NCBI RefSeq assembly: GCF_036378875.1
Contig: NZ_DASUVO010000128.1
Coordinates: 22,496 to 86,495 of the forward strand
Origin: Actinophytocola sp036378875
GTDB lineage: Bacteria; Actinomycetota; Actinomycetes; Mycobacteriales; Pseudonocardiaceae
Direction: 5' to 3'
DNA: 64,000 bases
Part shown: positions 9,079-18,118 of the stretch, one piece after another
Position numbering within the stretch: position 1 is the first letter of the stretch
How the letters are laid out: each line of letters opens with the position of its first letter
Made by a program: the position numbers and the translations under genes
Notes under the pieces: generated by a model
Told to the model about the DNA's origin: nothing
The model's database searches: none
What the model saw: only the letters and a program-made list of their open reading frames with translations

Positions 9079-10347
9079 GTGAAACACACGGCTGTCGACG
9101 TCATCCGCGCAAAGCGGGACGGTGAAATCCTCTCGGACGAGCAGATCGACTGGGTGATCGCCGCGTACACGCGCGGTGAGGTGGCCGACGAGCAGATGTC
9201 CGCGCTGGCCATGGCGGTGTTCCTGAACGGCCTCACGTCAGCCGAGACGGCGCGCTGGACCCAGGCGATGATCGACTCGGGTGAGCGGCTGTCGTGGCCG
9301 GTGTCGACGGTCGACAAGCACTCGACCGGTGGGGTGGGTGACAAGATCACGTTGCCGCTCGCGCCGCTGGTCGCCGCCTGTGGAGTGGCCGTGCCGCAGC
9401 TGTCTGGCCGTGGGCTTGGTCACACGGGCGGCACGCTGGACAAGCTGGAGTCCATCCCCGGCTGGCGGGCATCGCTGTCGTCCGCCGAGATCCGCGACCA
9501 GCTGCTGTCGGTCGGGGCGGTGATCTGCGCACCGACCGAGGGGTTGGCGCCTGCGGACCGGAAGCTCTACGCGCTGCGGGACGTGACCGCGACCGTGGAG
9601 TGCGTGCCGCTGATCGCGTCGTCGATCATGTCGAAGAAGATCGCCGAGGGCGCCGGGGCGCTGGTGCTGGACGTGAAGGTAGGCTCCGGGGCGTTCATGA
9701 AGTCGCTGCCCGCGGCGCGGGAGTTGGCATCGGCGCTGGTCGAGCTGGGTGTGGCGCACGGGCAGAAGGTGGCGGCGCTGCTGACGGACATGTCGGTGCC
9801 GCTGGGCCGCGCGGTGGGGAACGCGGTCGAGGTGGCGGAGGCCGTGGACGTGCTGCAGGGCGGCGGACCGGCGGACGTGGTCTCGCTGACGGTCGCCCTG
9901 GCCGCCGAGATGCTGTCGCTGGCGGGCGTGTCGGCGGACCCGGCGGCGGTGTTGGCGTCGGGTGAGGCGTTCGAGACGTGGTGCCGGATGATCACGGCGC
10001 AGGACGGTGACCCTTCGGCGGCGTTACCGTCCCCGAAGCACGTGCACGTGGTGGAGGCGCCGCGCGGCGGCGTGCTGAGCCGGTTGGACGCGTTGGGCGT
10101 CGGGGTGGCGGCGTGGCGCCTTGGCGCGGGCCGCGCACGCAAGGAGGACCCGGTCCAGGCGGCGGCGGGGATTCTGTGCCACGCGAAACCGGGCGAGAGG
10201 GTAACGGCGGGTCAGCCACTGCTGGAACTGCACACCGACACCCCGGACGCGGTGGAAGGCGCACTAGCGGCCCTGACCGACGCGTACGAAATCACGGAAG
10301 AAGCCCCAGCGAAAACCCCGCTGATATTGGACACAATTCGCGGCTGA
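9079..10347 (+). CDS. deoA: Thymidine phosphorylase
   Basis: 422 residues from GTG 9079; the frame is open further upstream but that part lies inside cdd. The enzyme splits thymidine or deoxyuridine with phosphate to base and 2-deoxyribose 1-phosphate. The family signature KHSTGGVGDK (K80 onward) and the glycine-rich SGRGLGHTGGTLDKLE region are intact, followed by the C-terminal alpha/beta domain. Last gene of the nucleoside operon. Its product would feed the phosphosugar mutase at 21963 and DeoC at 30049. A strong repeat hairpin follows the stop. Confidence 0.95.
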   Translation: MKHTAVDVIRAKRDGEILSDEQIDWVIAAYTRGEVADEQMSALAMAVFLNGLTSAETARWTQAMIDSGERLSWPVSTVDKHSTGGVGDKITLPLAPLVAACGVAVPQLSGRGLGHTGGTLDKLESIPGWRASLSSAEIRDQLLSVGAVICAPTEGLAPADRKLYALRDVTATVECVPLIASSIMSKKIAEGAGALVLDVKVGSGAFMKSLPAARELASALVELGVAHGQKVAALLTDMSVPLGRAVGNAVEVAEAVDVLQGGGPADVVSLTVALAAEMLSLAGVSADPAAVLASGEAFETWCRMITAQDGDPSAALPSPKHVHVVEAPRGGVLSRLDALGVGVAAWRLGAGRARKEDPVQAAAGILCHAKPGERVTAGQPLLELHTDTPDAVEGALAALTDAYEITEEAPAKTPLILDTIRG

Positions 10348-10351
10348 GGCC

Positions 10352-10395
10352 GGCCTCCGGCCCCCCGAATCCCAGCGTACCGGCGCCCACCGACA
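10352..10395. repeat. Single arm of the GGCCTCCGG repeat family
   Basis: This 44-bp stretch directly after deoA matches the left arm of the inverted-repeat element at 44437-44479: both run from GGCCTCCGGCCCCC through a CAGCGTACCGGC or CACGCTACGGC core to CCGACA. Only one arm is present here. It is a diverged or partial copy of a dispersed repeat. Confidence 0.65.
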
Positions 10396-10430
10396 ATTCC
10401 GGCCGCCGCCCGCCGAGCTATCCACAACCC

Positions 10431-10566
10431 CCGCGTGTCCAACACACAGGACCCGCGTGTCCAACGTACGAAACCGCTGAGTTCAACAAATCGGACAAGC
10501 GCGAATTGCTGAACTCAGCGGTCTGGACTGTTGGACACGCGGGTCTCTGGTGTTGGGCACGCGCGG
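10431..10566. repeat. Long hairpin repeat, family A copy 1, between convergent genes
   Basis: A 136-bp nearly perfect inverted repeat. The outer arms 10431-10465 and 10530-10566 each hold two CGCGTGTCCAAC-like units; the inner arms CCGCTGAGTTCAACAA and TTGCTGAACTCAGCGG pair around the centre. It fills the gap between deoA (+) and the amidohydrolase (-), so it can act as a two-way terminator. A second copy lies at 52241-52383. Confidence 0.8.
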
Positions 10567-10568
10567 GG

Positions 10569-11762
10569 TCAGGCCAGGGCGGCCAGTGCTGTGTGTGTCA
10601 GGACTCGGACGCCGGTCAGCAGGGCGCGTTCGTCGAGGCGGAAGGTGGGCTGGTGGATGTCGGGCTGGGGGCCGTCGCCGGACCAGACGCCCAGGCGGGC
10701 GAACGAGCCGGGAACGTTCTCCAGGTACCAGCCGAAGTCCTCGCCGCCCGAGGACTGCTTCGTGGTCGTGATCGCCTGCTCGCCCAAGGCCGCTTCGACG
10801 CCCGCACGTAGGACGGATTCCGACTCCACGTCGTTGACCACCGGAGGAACGCCGCGGCGGTGTTCCAGCTCGAAGCCGACGCCGGTCGGGGCCAGGAGGG
10901 ACTGCACGAGGCCCGCCACCAGCGGTTCCAGGTCGGCCCACACCTCGTGGTCGCCGGTCCGCAGGGTGCCGCGCAGCACGCCGTCCTGCGGGACCGCGTT
11001 CGGCGCCTCACCCGCGTGCACCGCGCCCCACACCAGCACCGTGCCTGAGCGCGGGTCGATGCGACGGGACAGCAGCGCCGGCAGACCGGTGATGACCGTG
11101 CCGAGCGCGTGCACCAGGTCCGCGGTCAGGTGGGGGCGGGACGTGTGGCCGCCCGGCGAGGTCAGCCGCAGCTCCAGCAGGTCCGTCGCCGACGTGATGG
11201 CGCCGACGCGAGTGCCGACCCTGCCGACCTCGAGGCGCGGGTCGCAGTGCAGACCGAAGATCGCCTCGACTCCGTCAAGTCCCCCAGACGCGATGACGTC
11301 CAACGCGCCACCCGGCATGACCTCCTCGGCGGGCTGGAACACGAGCCGTACCCGGCCCGGCAGCTCCGGCGCGGACGCGAGCGCGAGGCCGGCGCCGAGC
11401 AGCATCGAGGTGTGCCCGTCATGGCCGCACGCGTGTGCGGCGCCGGGAATGGAGGAGGCGAACGGCAGGCCGGTGAGCTCGGTGATCGGCAGGGCGTCCA
11501 TGTCGGCACGCAGGGCGACACAACGGTCGCCGTCGCCGATGTCACAGATCAACCCGGTGCCGGTGTCGAAGACCTTCGGTCGCAGCCCCGCAGCGGACAG
11601 CAGGCCGGCTACCAGCTCAGTCGTGTTGTACTCCCGCCGCGACAGCTCGGGATGCTGGTGGATGTGCCGGTACCAGGCCACGACGTCGAGGGCGTTGCGG
11701 ACAAGCCAGTCGTCCAGCCATGCCGGCCCTCGGCCGGCTCCTATGTCCTCCACAGAGGGCAT
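10569..11762 (-). CDS. M20-family amidohydrolase (AmiB1-like)
   Basis: 397 residues. The frame is open to 11921, but ATG 11762 has GAGGG 7 nt upstream and gives the usual N-terminus, so I prefer it. The protein has the M20D aminoacylase/amidohydrolase layout: HIHQHPELSRREYNT near the N-terminus, ADMDALPI, the metal-binding HACGHDGH, FQPAEE, and SSGGEDFGWYL near the C-terminus. These are metal-dependent enzymes that hydrolyse N-acyl amino acids or peptides. The position near PNP and the phosphosugar mutase matches the amiB1-deoD-pmmB order of mycobacteria as I remember it. Substrate unknown. It ends 3 bp from the family A hairpin. Confidence 0.85.
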   Translation of the reverse strand: MPSVEDIGAGRGPAWLDDWLVRNALDVVAWYRHIHQHPELSRREYNTTELVAGLLSAAGLRPKVFDTGTGLICDIGDGDRCVALRADMDALPITELTGLPFASSIPGAAHACGHDGHTSMLLGAGLALASAPELPGRVRLVFQPAEEVMPGGALDVIASGGLDGVEAIFGLHCDPRLEVGRVGTRVGAITSATDLLELRLTSPGGHTSRPHLTADLVHALGTVITGLPALLSRRIDPRSGTVLVWGAVHAGEAPNAVPQDGVLRGTLRTGDHEVWADLEPLVAGLVQSLLAPTGVGFELEHRRGVPPVVNDVESESVLRAGVEAALGEQAITTTKQSSGGEDFGWYLENVPGSFARLGVWSGDGPQPDIHQPTFRLDERALLTGVRVLTHTALAALA

Positions 11763-12013
11763 ACTGACGCCCTCGTCCGTGATTAGCACACCGGTTGCCC
11801 TGTTCGCGGCGGAACTGCCGCCCTCCTTGGGCGCATCGGACCGCGAGTCGAGCACAGTCACGCGGTCCTCCCAAGTTTTCGTGAGTTGGTCATGATTTGC
11901 CAATCCTGCACCATTGCGCACGAGGTTTCCTGGCCTACCGATTGCCGGTACGACCAGAGCGCCGAGTGGCCACGGCGCTTCAGCCTCGCTAAACGATCTC
12001 GGTCGGCCAGCGG

Positions 12014-12328
12014 TCAGCCGGCCTTCGCCTTCTTCCGACGAATGCTCCGGCCCCAGATCACGATGCCTACCAGCACGACGGAGGTGATCCCCATGACGAG
12101 CTTGCGCCGTGACTCCTGACGGTCCGCCTCCGATTCGGCGGGGTCCAGGTCGACCGTCGGTGCGGTCGTCCCGGTGGACGGTCCAGTGGGCGGCGTCGAT
12201 GGTGGTTGCCCGGCGACGAGGCCGTACTCGCGATTCGACGGTTGTGACTCGGCGAGCGCGTGAACCGGAAGCAGCGCCACGATGAGGCCCGTGAGGGTCA
12301 CAAAGAGCAGTCGAGTGGCGCTACGCAT
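12014..12328 (-). CDS. Small secreted, C-terminally membrane-anchored protein
   Basis: 104 residues: a clear signal peptide (LLFVTLTGLIVALLPVHALA), a short Pro/Thr/Ser-rich linker, and one C-terminal transmembrane helix (LVMGITSVVLVGIVIWG) followed by a basic RRKKAKAG stop-transfer tail. It lies 26 bp downstream of the DUF6183-like gene on the same strand and may be co-transcribed with it. No recognised domain. The 251 bp between this gene and the start of the amidohydrolase gene contain no feature I can support. Confidence 0.65.
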   Translation of the reverse strand: MRSATRLLFVTLTGLIVALLPVHALAESQPSNREYGLVAGQPPSTPPTGPSTGTTAPTVDLDPAESEADRQESRRKLVMGITSVVLVGIVIWGRSIRRKKAKAG

Positions 12329-12354
12329 GTGACCAGCCTAGCGAAGCGAGTCCA

Positions 12355-13323
12355 TCAGTCGCTGTCTGTCGCGCTGAGGATCGCCATAACGTGACCATCA
12401 GGACGCAGACAGATCACCCCGAGATCCCACGCGACCCGGCGAAACCAGTCGTTGGCGGCGTCGAACGTCCACCACGTGCAGCCGACGTGCCACCCACCCG
12501 CGAGCGCGGATATCGAACGCCACGTGGCCGCCCGCCCGTACGCGTTACCGAGCCTCCGGCTGTACGCGCCGCCGTTCGCGGCCGCCAGGAACAGCGTCGT
12601 CACCACGTTGTCCAGCGCGGCGCGGCGCAACGCGAGACCACCCCCCGCCACGGAGTCCAGTTCGAGTGCCTCGATCGTCCTGATCCCCACGTCGGCCGCC
12701 GCCAACGGCTCGGCGAGCGTGAACAGGGCGGCTTCGGCCTTGCCGTTCGACTCCGTCAGCCAGGTGTGGACGGCCGCGGTGACGTCCGGTGGCGTGGTCT
12801 GCCGCTCGACGGTGGGCACCGCGCCAGGAACGGTGATCATCTCTGCCTTGCTCGGCCAGGGCCCACCCAGCCGGGTCTCGCCGGGCAGCGGGTGTAACGG
12901 CAGGTCAGCGAGAGGATGACCGACGAGTCGTCGTTCCCACGTCGCCGCGACGCGAGCCACGGACTTCCGCCGCACGATCATCTCGTGCAGGAGGCAGGCG
13001 CCCAGCTCGGTGGCCTGCTCACCGGGTGGCAGCTGGCGCAGCAACTGCTGGAGCGCGTTCGTGCGCTGTGACCGCGCGAGCAGGGCCGCCACGTCGCGTA
13101 TCTCGGTCGCCGGCAGCCCGACCGCGACGTCGGCCGCGGCGGCGGCACCGGACGGTGTGCGGCTGAGCAGGCGAAACACGTGGTCGAGCGCACTGCTGAG
13201 CGCCCAGTCCCTTGGCGAGGCCACGAGTTCGTGCCCGAGTGCGGCCAACCGGTCCACCGGCCACCGGCCGAGTGCCGCCAGGATCGGCTTGGTGTCCGAG
13301 CCGTCACGCAGCTCGGACAGCAC
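12355..13323 (-). CDS. Uncharacterised protein, possibly DUF6183 family
   Basis: 322 residues, starting at GTG 13323, 14 bp after the meaB stop, so probably in the same transcript as the methylmalonyl-CoA mutase genes. The N-terminal half is helical and Leu/Ala-rich; the C-terminal half carries the distinctive string WHVGCTWWTFDAANDWFRR and then WDLGVICLRPDGHVMAILSATD. That ending resembles what I remember of DUF6183 proteins from actinobacteria, but I cannot verify it. No catalytic motif, signal peptide or membrane segment is visible. Its link to the mutase is positional only. Confidence 0.65.
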   Translation of the reverse strand: MLSELRDGSDTKPILAALGRWPVDRLAALGHELVASPRDWALSSALDHVFRLLSRTPSGAAAAADVAVGLPATEIRDVAALLARSQRTNALQQLLRQLPPGEQATELGACLLHEMIVRRKSVARVAATWERRLVGHPLADLPLHPLPGETRLGGPWPSKAEMITVPGAVPTVERQTTPPDVTAAVHTWLTESNGKAEAALFTLAEPLAAADVGIRTIEALELDSVAGGGLALRRAALDNVVTTLFLAAANGGAYSRRLGNAYGRAATWRSISALAGGWHVGCTWWTFDAANDWFRRVAWDLGVICLRPDGHVMAILSATDSD

Positions 13324-13337
13324 CTGCTCGACCTGGT

Positions 13338-14321
13338 TCAGTCCGAGAACTCCTTCAGTATCCGTTCCGCCGCGAGCGTCGGCGTCAACTCACCGTTCGC
13401 CACCTGCTGTTCGAGCTCGGGAGTCAGCGCACGCACCCCGGGATGCTCCGACAGCCGCGTCAGCAACGTGTCCCGCACCATCGTCCACGTCCAGTCGACC
13501 TGCTGCCGCCGGCGTTTCTCGGTCAGCTCACCGGACGAGGACAGCACGTCGTGGTGCCTCCTGACCTGCTCCCACAGGGTGTCCAGCCCGGCGCCGGTCA
13601 ACCCGCTGCACGTCAGCACCGGTGTGGTCCATGCCTCGGCCGGTCCACGCAGCAACCGCAGCGCACCGGCCAGCTCCCGCGCGGCCTTGCGTGCGGCCAT
13701 CTCGTGGTCGCCGTCGGCCTTGTTCACGGCGATCACGTCGGCCAGCTCCAGCACGCCCTTCTTGATGCCCTGGAGCTGGTCGCCGGTGCGGGCGAGGGTG
13801 AGCAGCAGGAAGCAGTCGACCATGTTGGCGACCGCGACCTCGGACTGCCCGACGCCGACCGTCTCGACCAGCACGACGTCGTAGCCGGCGGCCTCCATCA
13901 GCACGATGGTCTCGCGGGTCGCGCGGGTGACCCCGCCGAGCGTCCCCGAGGTGGGCGACGGCCGGATGAACGCGGCGGGATCCACGGCGAGCCGCGCCAT
14001 CCGCGTCTTGTCACCGAGGATCGAGCCGCCGGTGCGCGTCGAGGACGGGTCGACGGCGAGCACCGCCACCCGATGTCCTACCTGTGTCAGGGATGTGCCC
14101 AGCGCGTCGATGAACGTCGACTTGCCCGCCCCGGGCACGCCGGTGATGCCGACCCGGTGCGCGCCGCCGGAGTGCGGCAGCAGCTCGACCAGCAGTTGCT
14201 GCGCCAGCGCGCGGTGGTCGGGCTTGCGCGACTCGACGAGCGTGATCGCCTTGGACAGCGTGCCCCGATCGCCGGCGAGGACACCCTTGGCGTACGCCTC
14301 GATGTCGATCTCGCGAGCCAT
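13338..14321 (-). CDS. meaB: Methylmalonyl-CoA mutase-associated GTPase (MeaB/ArgK family)
   Basis: 327 residues, full length for the family. It is a G-protein chaperone that gates loading of adenosylcobalamin into the mutase and protects or reactivates it. Walker A is GVPGAGKST (residues 61-69); the switch region carries VETVGVGQSE and the guanine-specificity motif is NKAD. The first base of its ATG overlaps the mutB stop (TGATG), so the chaperone is made together with its partner. Confidence 0.95.
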   Translation of the reverse strand: MAREIDIEAYAKGVLAGDRGTLSKAITLVESRKPDHRALAQQLLVELLPHSGGAHRVGITGVPGAGKSTFIDALGTSLTQVGHRVAVLAVDPSSTRTGGSILGDKTRMARLAVDPAAFIRPSPTSGTLGGVTRATRETIVLMEAAGYDVVLVETVGVGQSEVAVANMVDCFLLLTLARTGDQLQGIKKGVLELADVIAVNKADGDHEMAARKAARELAGALRLLRGPAEAWTTPVLTCSGLTGAGLDTLWEQVRRHHDVLSSSGELTEKRRRQQVDWTWTMVRDTLLTRLSEHPGVRALTPELEQQVANGELTPTLAAERILKEFSD

Positions 14322-16483
14322 CAGTGCTGGTCGATGAGCTTGCGTAGCAGGTCCGTCGCGGCCTCGGCGATCACCGTGCCCGGCCCGAAGATCGCCGCCG
14401 CGCCCGCGGCACGCAGCTCGTCGTAGTCCTGCGGCGGGATCACGCCACCGACGACGATCATGATGTCGTCGCGGCCGAGCGCGGCCAGTTCGTCCCGCAG
14501 CGCCGGCACGAGCGTGAGGTGCCCGGCAGCGAGCGAGTTGACGCCCACGATGTGCACGTCCGCCTCGACCGCCTGCCGCGCGACCTCACCAGGAGTCTGG
14601 AACAGCGGACCCACGTCGACGTCGAAGCCGAGGTCGGCGAACGCGGTGGCGATCACCTTCTGGCCCCGGTCGTGGCCGTCCTGACCCATCTTGGCGACGA
14701 GGATGCGTGGCCGCCGGCCCTCGGCCTCGGCGAACTCGTCGACGACCCGCCGCGCTTCCTCCACATTGGACACGCCGCCGACCTCCTCCGAGTAGACGCC
14801 GGAGATCGTACGGATCTGCGCGGAGTGCCGGCCCCAGACCTTGCCGAGTGCCTCGGAGATCTCGCCGACGGTCGCCTTCGCGCGGGCGGCGTCGATGGCC
14901 AGCGCGAGCAGGTTCCCGGTGCCGTTCGCGGCCGCCGACAGCGCGTCCAGCGCCCGGTCGACGGCGGTCTGGTCGCGTTCCTCCCGCAGCCGGCGCAGCT
15001 TCTCCACCTGCTGTGCCCGCACCTGCGCGTTGTCGACCTTCAGCACGTCGATGTGCTCGTCGACATCGACCCGGTACTTGTTCACCCCGATCACCGGCTG
15101 CCGCCCCGAGTCGATGCGAGCCTGCGTGCGTGCGGCCGCCTCCTCGATGCGTAGCTTCGGGATGCCGGCGTCGATCGCGCGGGCCATGCCGCCTGCGGAC
15201 TCGACCTCGCTGATGTGTCCCCAGGTTTTGCGCGCCAGCTCGTAGGTGAGCCGTTCAACGAAAGCGCTGCCACCCCAGGGATCGATGACCCGCGTGGTGC
15301 CGGACTCCTGCTGCAGCAACAGTTGCGTGTTGCGTGCGATGCGGGCGGAGAAGTCGGTCGGCAGCGCGAGTGCCTCGTCCAACGCGTTGGTGTGCAAGGA
15401 CTGCGTGTGCCCCTGCGTCGCCGCCATCGCCTCGACACACGTGCGGATCACGTTGTTGTAGACGTCCTGCGCGGTGAGCGACCAGCCGGACGTCTGGCAG
15501 TGCGTGCGCAACGACAGCGACTTGTCGGACTTCGGGTCGAACTGATTCACGAGCTTCGCCCACAGCAGCCGCGCGGCACGCAGCTTGGCGACCTCCATGA
15601 AGAAGTTCATGCCGATGGCCCAGAAGAATGACAGCCGCGGCGCGAACGTGTCGACCGAAAGACCAGCGTCGACACCGGCGCGGATGTACTCCACTCCGTC
15701 CGCGAGGGTGTATGCCAACTCCAGATCCGCGGTCGCGCCGGCCTCCTGCATGTGGTAGCCGGAAATGGAGATGGAGTTGAACCTCGGCATGTGCTGGCTG
15801 GTGTGCGAGAAGATGTCGGAGATGATCCGCATCGATGGCTGCGGCGGGTAGATGTAGGTGTTGCGGACCATGAACTCCTTGAGGATGTCGTTCTGGATGG
15901 TCCCGGTCAGCTGGGCCTGCTGCACACCCTGTTCCTCGGCCGCCACCACGTACAGCGCGAGGATCGGCAGCACGGCGCCGTTCATCGTCATCGACACGGA
16001 CATCTTGTCGAGCGGGATGCCGTCGAACAGCTGCCGCATGTCGTAGATGGAGTCGATGGCGACCCCGGCCATGCCGACGTCACCGGCCACACGCGGGTGG
16101 TCGGAGTCGTAACCGCGGTGCGTTGCGAGGTCGAACGCGACCGACAGCCCCTTCTGGCCGGCCGCGATGTTGCGGCGGTAGAAGGCGTTCGACTCCTCGG
16201 CGGTCGAGAAACCGGCGTACTGACGGATGGTCCACGGCTGGTTGACGTACATCGTCGGGTACGGCCCGCGCAGGAACGGCACGATGCCCGGGTACGTGTC
16301 CAGGAAGTCGAGGTCCGCGGTGTCTTCTTTGGTGTACAAGGGTTTCACGCCGATGCCCTCCGGCGTCTCCCACACCAGCGCGTCCGGTCCCTTGCCGGTC
16401 GCCTCCTGCACGGCGGCCTGCCAGTCGGCGGCAGTGCCCGTCGCCGGCTCGCCCAGGGGGATCTCGGAGAAGTCGGGGATCAT
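14321..16483 (-). CDS. mutB: Methylmalonyl-CoA mutase large (catalytic) subunit
   Basis: 720 residues. It interconverts methylmalonyl-CoA and succinyl-CoA with adenosylcobalamin, linking propionyl-CoA to the TCA cycle. The N-terminal TIM barrel has the substrate-pocket sequence YPTMYVNQPWTIRQYAGFST and, further on, TQGHTQSLHTNALDEAL. The C-terminal cobalamin domain has an intact base-off motif MGQDGHDRGQKV, in which the His ligates cobalt. A good ribosome site (GGGGAGG) precedes the ATG. The cobalamin domain missing from MutA upstream is complete here, so catalysis should be unaffected. Confidence 0.97.
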   Translation of the reverse strand: MIPDFSEIPLGEPATGTAADWQAAVQEATGKGPDALVWETPEGIGVKPLYTKEDTADLDFLDTYPGIVPFLRGPYPTMYVNQPWTIRQYAGFSTAEESNAFYRRNIAAGQKGLSVAFDLATHRGYDSDHPRVAGDVGMAGVAIDSIYDMRQLFDGIPLDKMSVSMTMNGAVLPILALYVVAAEEQGVQQAQLTGTIQNDILKEFMVRNTYIYPPQPSMRIISDIFSHTSQHMPRFNSISISGYHMQEAGATADLELAYTLADGVEYIRAGVDAGLSVDTFAPRLSFFWAIGMNFFMEVAKLRAARLLWAKLVNQFDPKSDKSLSLRTHCQTSGWSLTAQDVYNNVIRTCVEAMAATQGHTQSLHTNALDEALALPTDFSARIARNTQLLLQQESGTTRVIDPWGGSAFVERLTYELARKTWGHISEVESAGGMARAIDAGIPKLRIEEAAARTQARIDSGRQPVIGVNKYRVDVDEHIDVLKVDNAQVRAQQVEKLRRLREERDQTAVDRALDALSAAANGTGNLLALAIDAARAKATVGEISEALGKVWGRHSAQIRTISGVYSEEVGGVSNVEEARRVVDEFAEAEGRRPRILVAKMGQDGHDRGQKVIATAFADLGFDVDVGPLFQTPGEVARQAVEADVHIVGVNSLAAGHLTLVPALRDELAALGRDDIMIVVGGVIPPQDYDELRAAGAAAIFGPGTVIAEAATDLLRKLIDQH

Positions 16484-16613
16484 GACTGTTCCGCCTCCCC
16501 GGAATCAAATGTGTTGGTTGCGTTGGAAAGGGACGGTTCCGTTTGGTCACGTACTTGTGGCCGGTTTGCGTCACGTTTCCCTGAGGTGCGGTTGCGAAGC
16601 GCTCGGCTTGTTG

Positions 16614-18035
16614 TCATGACTCGCCTTTCAACGCGGCCTCGAAGGGTTCGGCGTAACGCACTCTCGGCAGGCCACCTGACGCCGGCGCGGGCACCGGCTC
16701 ACGGGTCAGCGGCTTCTCGTCGTGGTTCGGGAACACGGTGACGCCGGTGATCGCTTCCTCGCCGGCGTCGAGGCGAGCGGTGCGGGCGTCCCGGACCGCG
16801 GCGATGCGCTCGTCGACCAGCCCGGAGTCGAGTGCGGCGAGGATCCCGCCGGCCCGCTCGACCTCCTGGAACACCGCCCAGCCGGCCTGAGCCAGCTCGT
16901 CCGTGTGCCGCTCCACGTACCACGAGCCGCCCGCCGGGTCGATCACCGCGGCGACCTTGGACTCCTCGAGGAGGATCGACTGCGTGTTGCGGGCGATGCG
17001 GCGGGCGAACGCGTCCGGCAGGCCGATGGCCGTGTCGAACGGCTGCACGGTCACCGCGTCCGCCCCGCCGACCCCGGCGGCGAAGCACGCGAGCGTCGTG
17101 CGCAGCATGTTCACCCACGGATCGCGGCGGGTCATCATCGTGGAGGAGGTCACGGCGTGCTGCGGTACGACCGTATTGGCCCCGGTCACGTCCGCGACCC
17201 GTGCCCACAGCCGGCGCGCGGCCCGCAGCTTGGCGATCGTGCCGAACTGGTCGGCGGTCGCGGCGAACCGGAACTCCAGCTGTCGCGCGGCGTCCTCGAC
17301 GGACAGGCCGCCTTCCGTGAGGGCACGCAGGTACGCGACGGCGGTGGCCAGCGCGTAGCCCAACTCCTGCCCGTCCGACGAGCCGGCCTCGTGGTACGGC
17401 AACGCATCGACGACCACCGACCGCAGCCTCGCGTACCGCTCGGCGATTCGTGCCATCTCGACGGCGACGTCCATGTCCTGCGGCGTACCCGTTCTGGCTC
17501 GCAGCCCGATCGGGTCCGCGCCCAGGTTGCCGCGAACCTCGCTGGGCTGGATTCCCTTGTCCTCATGGACGTCCAGCAGGCCGCGAGCGGCTGCCCCGAC
17601 GTCCGCGCCGGCGTCGAGCGTGACGGGCGCGAGGTCCACGTACACCTCGGACAGCACATCCGGCAGCGCGTCGACCGGCACCCCCGCCGCGCCGACGACC
17701 AACCACAACGACGTGACGCCGTTCTCCAGGTCGGCGAGCACCGCGCGGCGGGTGACGTCCGGATCGGGATGAGCGTGGCGCTGGCGGACGTCCCAGTCGA
17801 CGCCCGCGGACCGGTTGCCCCGCGTGAACGGTGTCAGCCCAGGGAAGCCGGCGTTCGGGGCCGCGTCTTTCGCGGTGTAGAGGGGCTGGAGCGCGAAGCC
17901 GTCGTAGGTTTCGGTGGTCAGTGCTTCTGAATCGATGCCCGACCGGCTCAGGACTTTGTCGACAAGAGCCTGCCACTGGTCCCTTGTCGCCGGGGTGAAC
18001 TCCGATGCCAGCCGCAGCTGGTCCGCCGAGGTCAT
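16614..18035 (-). CDS. mutA: Methylmalonyl-CoA mutase small subunit, lacking the C-terminal cobalamin-like domain
   Basis: 473 residues, whereas actinobacterial MutA is usually a little over 600. The TIM-barrel part is present (NAGFPGLTPFTRGNR, ARNTQSILLEESKVAAVIDPAGGSWYVE) and the protein stops shortly after LPRVRYAEPFEAAL, the point where the linker to the degenerate B12-binding domain normally begins. Only 130 bp of unrelated sequence separate the stop from mutB, so the missing domain is not present in another frame nearby. MutA forms a non-catalytic partner for MutB, and its own B12 domain binds no cobalamin, so a short form may still work. It starts 83 bp from the divergent kinase gene. 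Confidence 0.9.
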   Translation of the reverse strand: MTSADQLRLASEFTPATRDQWQALVDKVLSRSGIDSEALTTETYDGFALQPLYTAKDAAPNAGFPGLTPFTRGNRSAGVDWDVRQRHAHPDPDVTRRAVLADLENGVTSLWLVVGAAGVPVDALPDVLSEVYVDLAPVTLDAGADVGAAARGLLDVHEDKGIQPSEVRGNLGADPIGLRARTGTPQDMDVAVEMARIAERYARLRSVVVDALPYHEAGSSDGQELGYALATAVAYLRALTEGGLSVEDAARQLEFRFAATADQFGTIAKLRAARRLWARVADVTGANTVVPQHAVTSSTMMTRRDPWVNMLRTTLACFAAGVGGADAVTVQPFDTAIGLPDAFARRIARNTQSILLEESKVAAVIDPAGGSWYVERHTDELAQAGWAVFQEVERAGGILAALDSGLVDERIAAVRDARTARLDAGEEAITGVTVFPNHDEKPLTREPVPAPASGGLPRVRYAEPFEAALKGES

Positions 18036-18106
18036 AACCTTCGATGCTACTGACCGGTTATCTCAGTGCTAGGGCACGTGAGTGTGAGGCTGATCGCTGG
18101 TACGGG

Positions 18107-18112
18107 CACAAT
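18107..18112 (+). promoter_or_regulatory. Possible -10 element of a leaderless kinase transcript
   Basis: CACAAT lies 6 nt before GTG 18119 and no Shine-Dalgarno sequence is visible, so transcription may start at or next to the start codon. No clear -35 box is seen. Weak on its own; see the other -10/start pairs in this window. Confidence 0.35.
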
Positions 18113-18118
18113 GTCGCC

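Noticed and set aside
18036..18118. Possible cobalamin riboswitch upstream of mutA
   Set aside because: The 83-bp gap is too short and shows no B12-box-like sequence.
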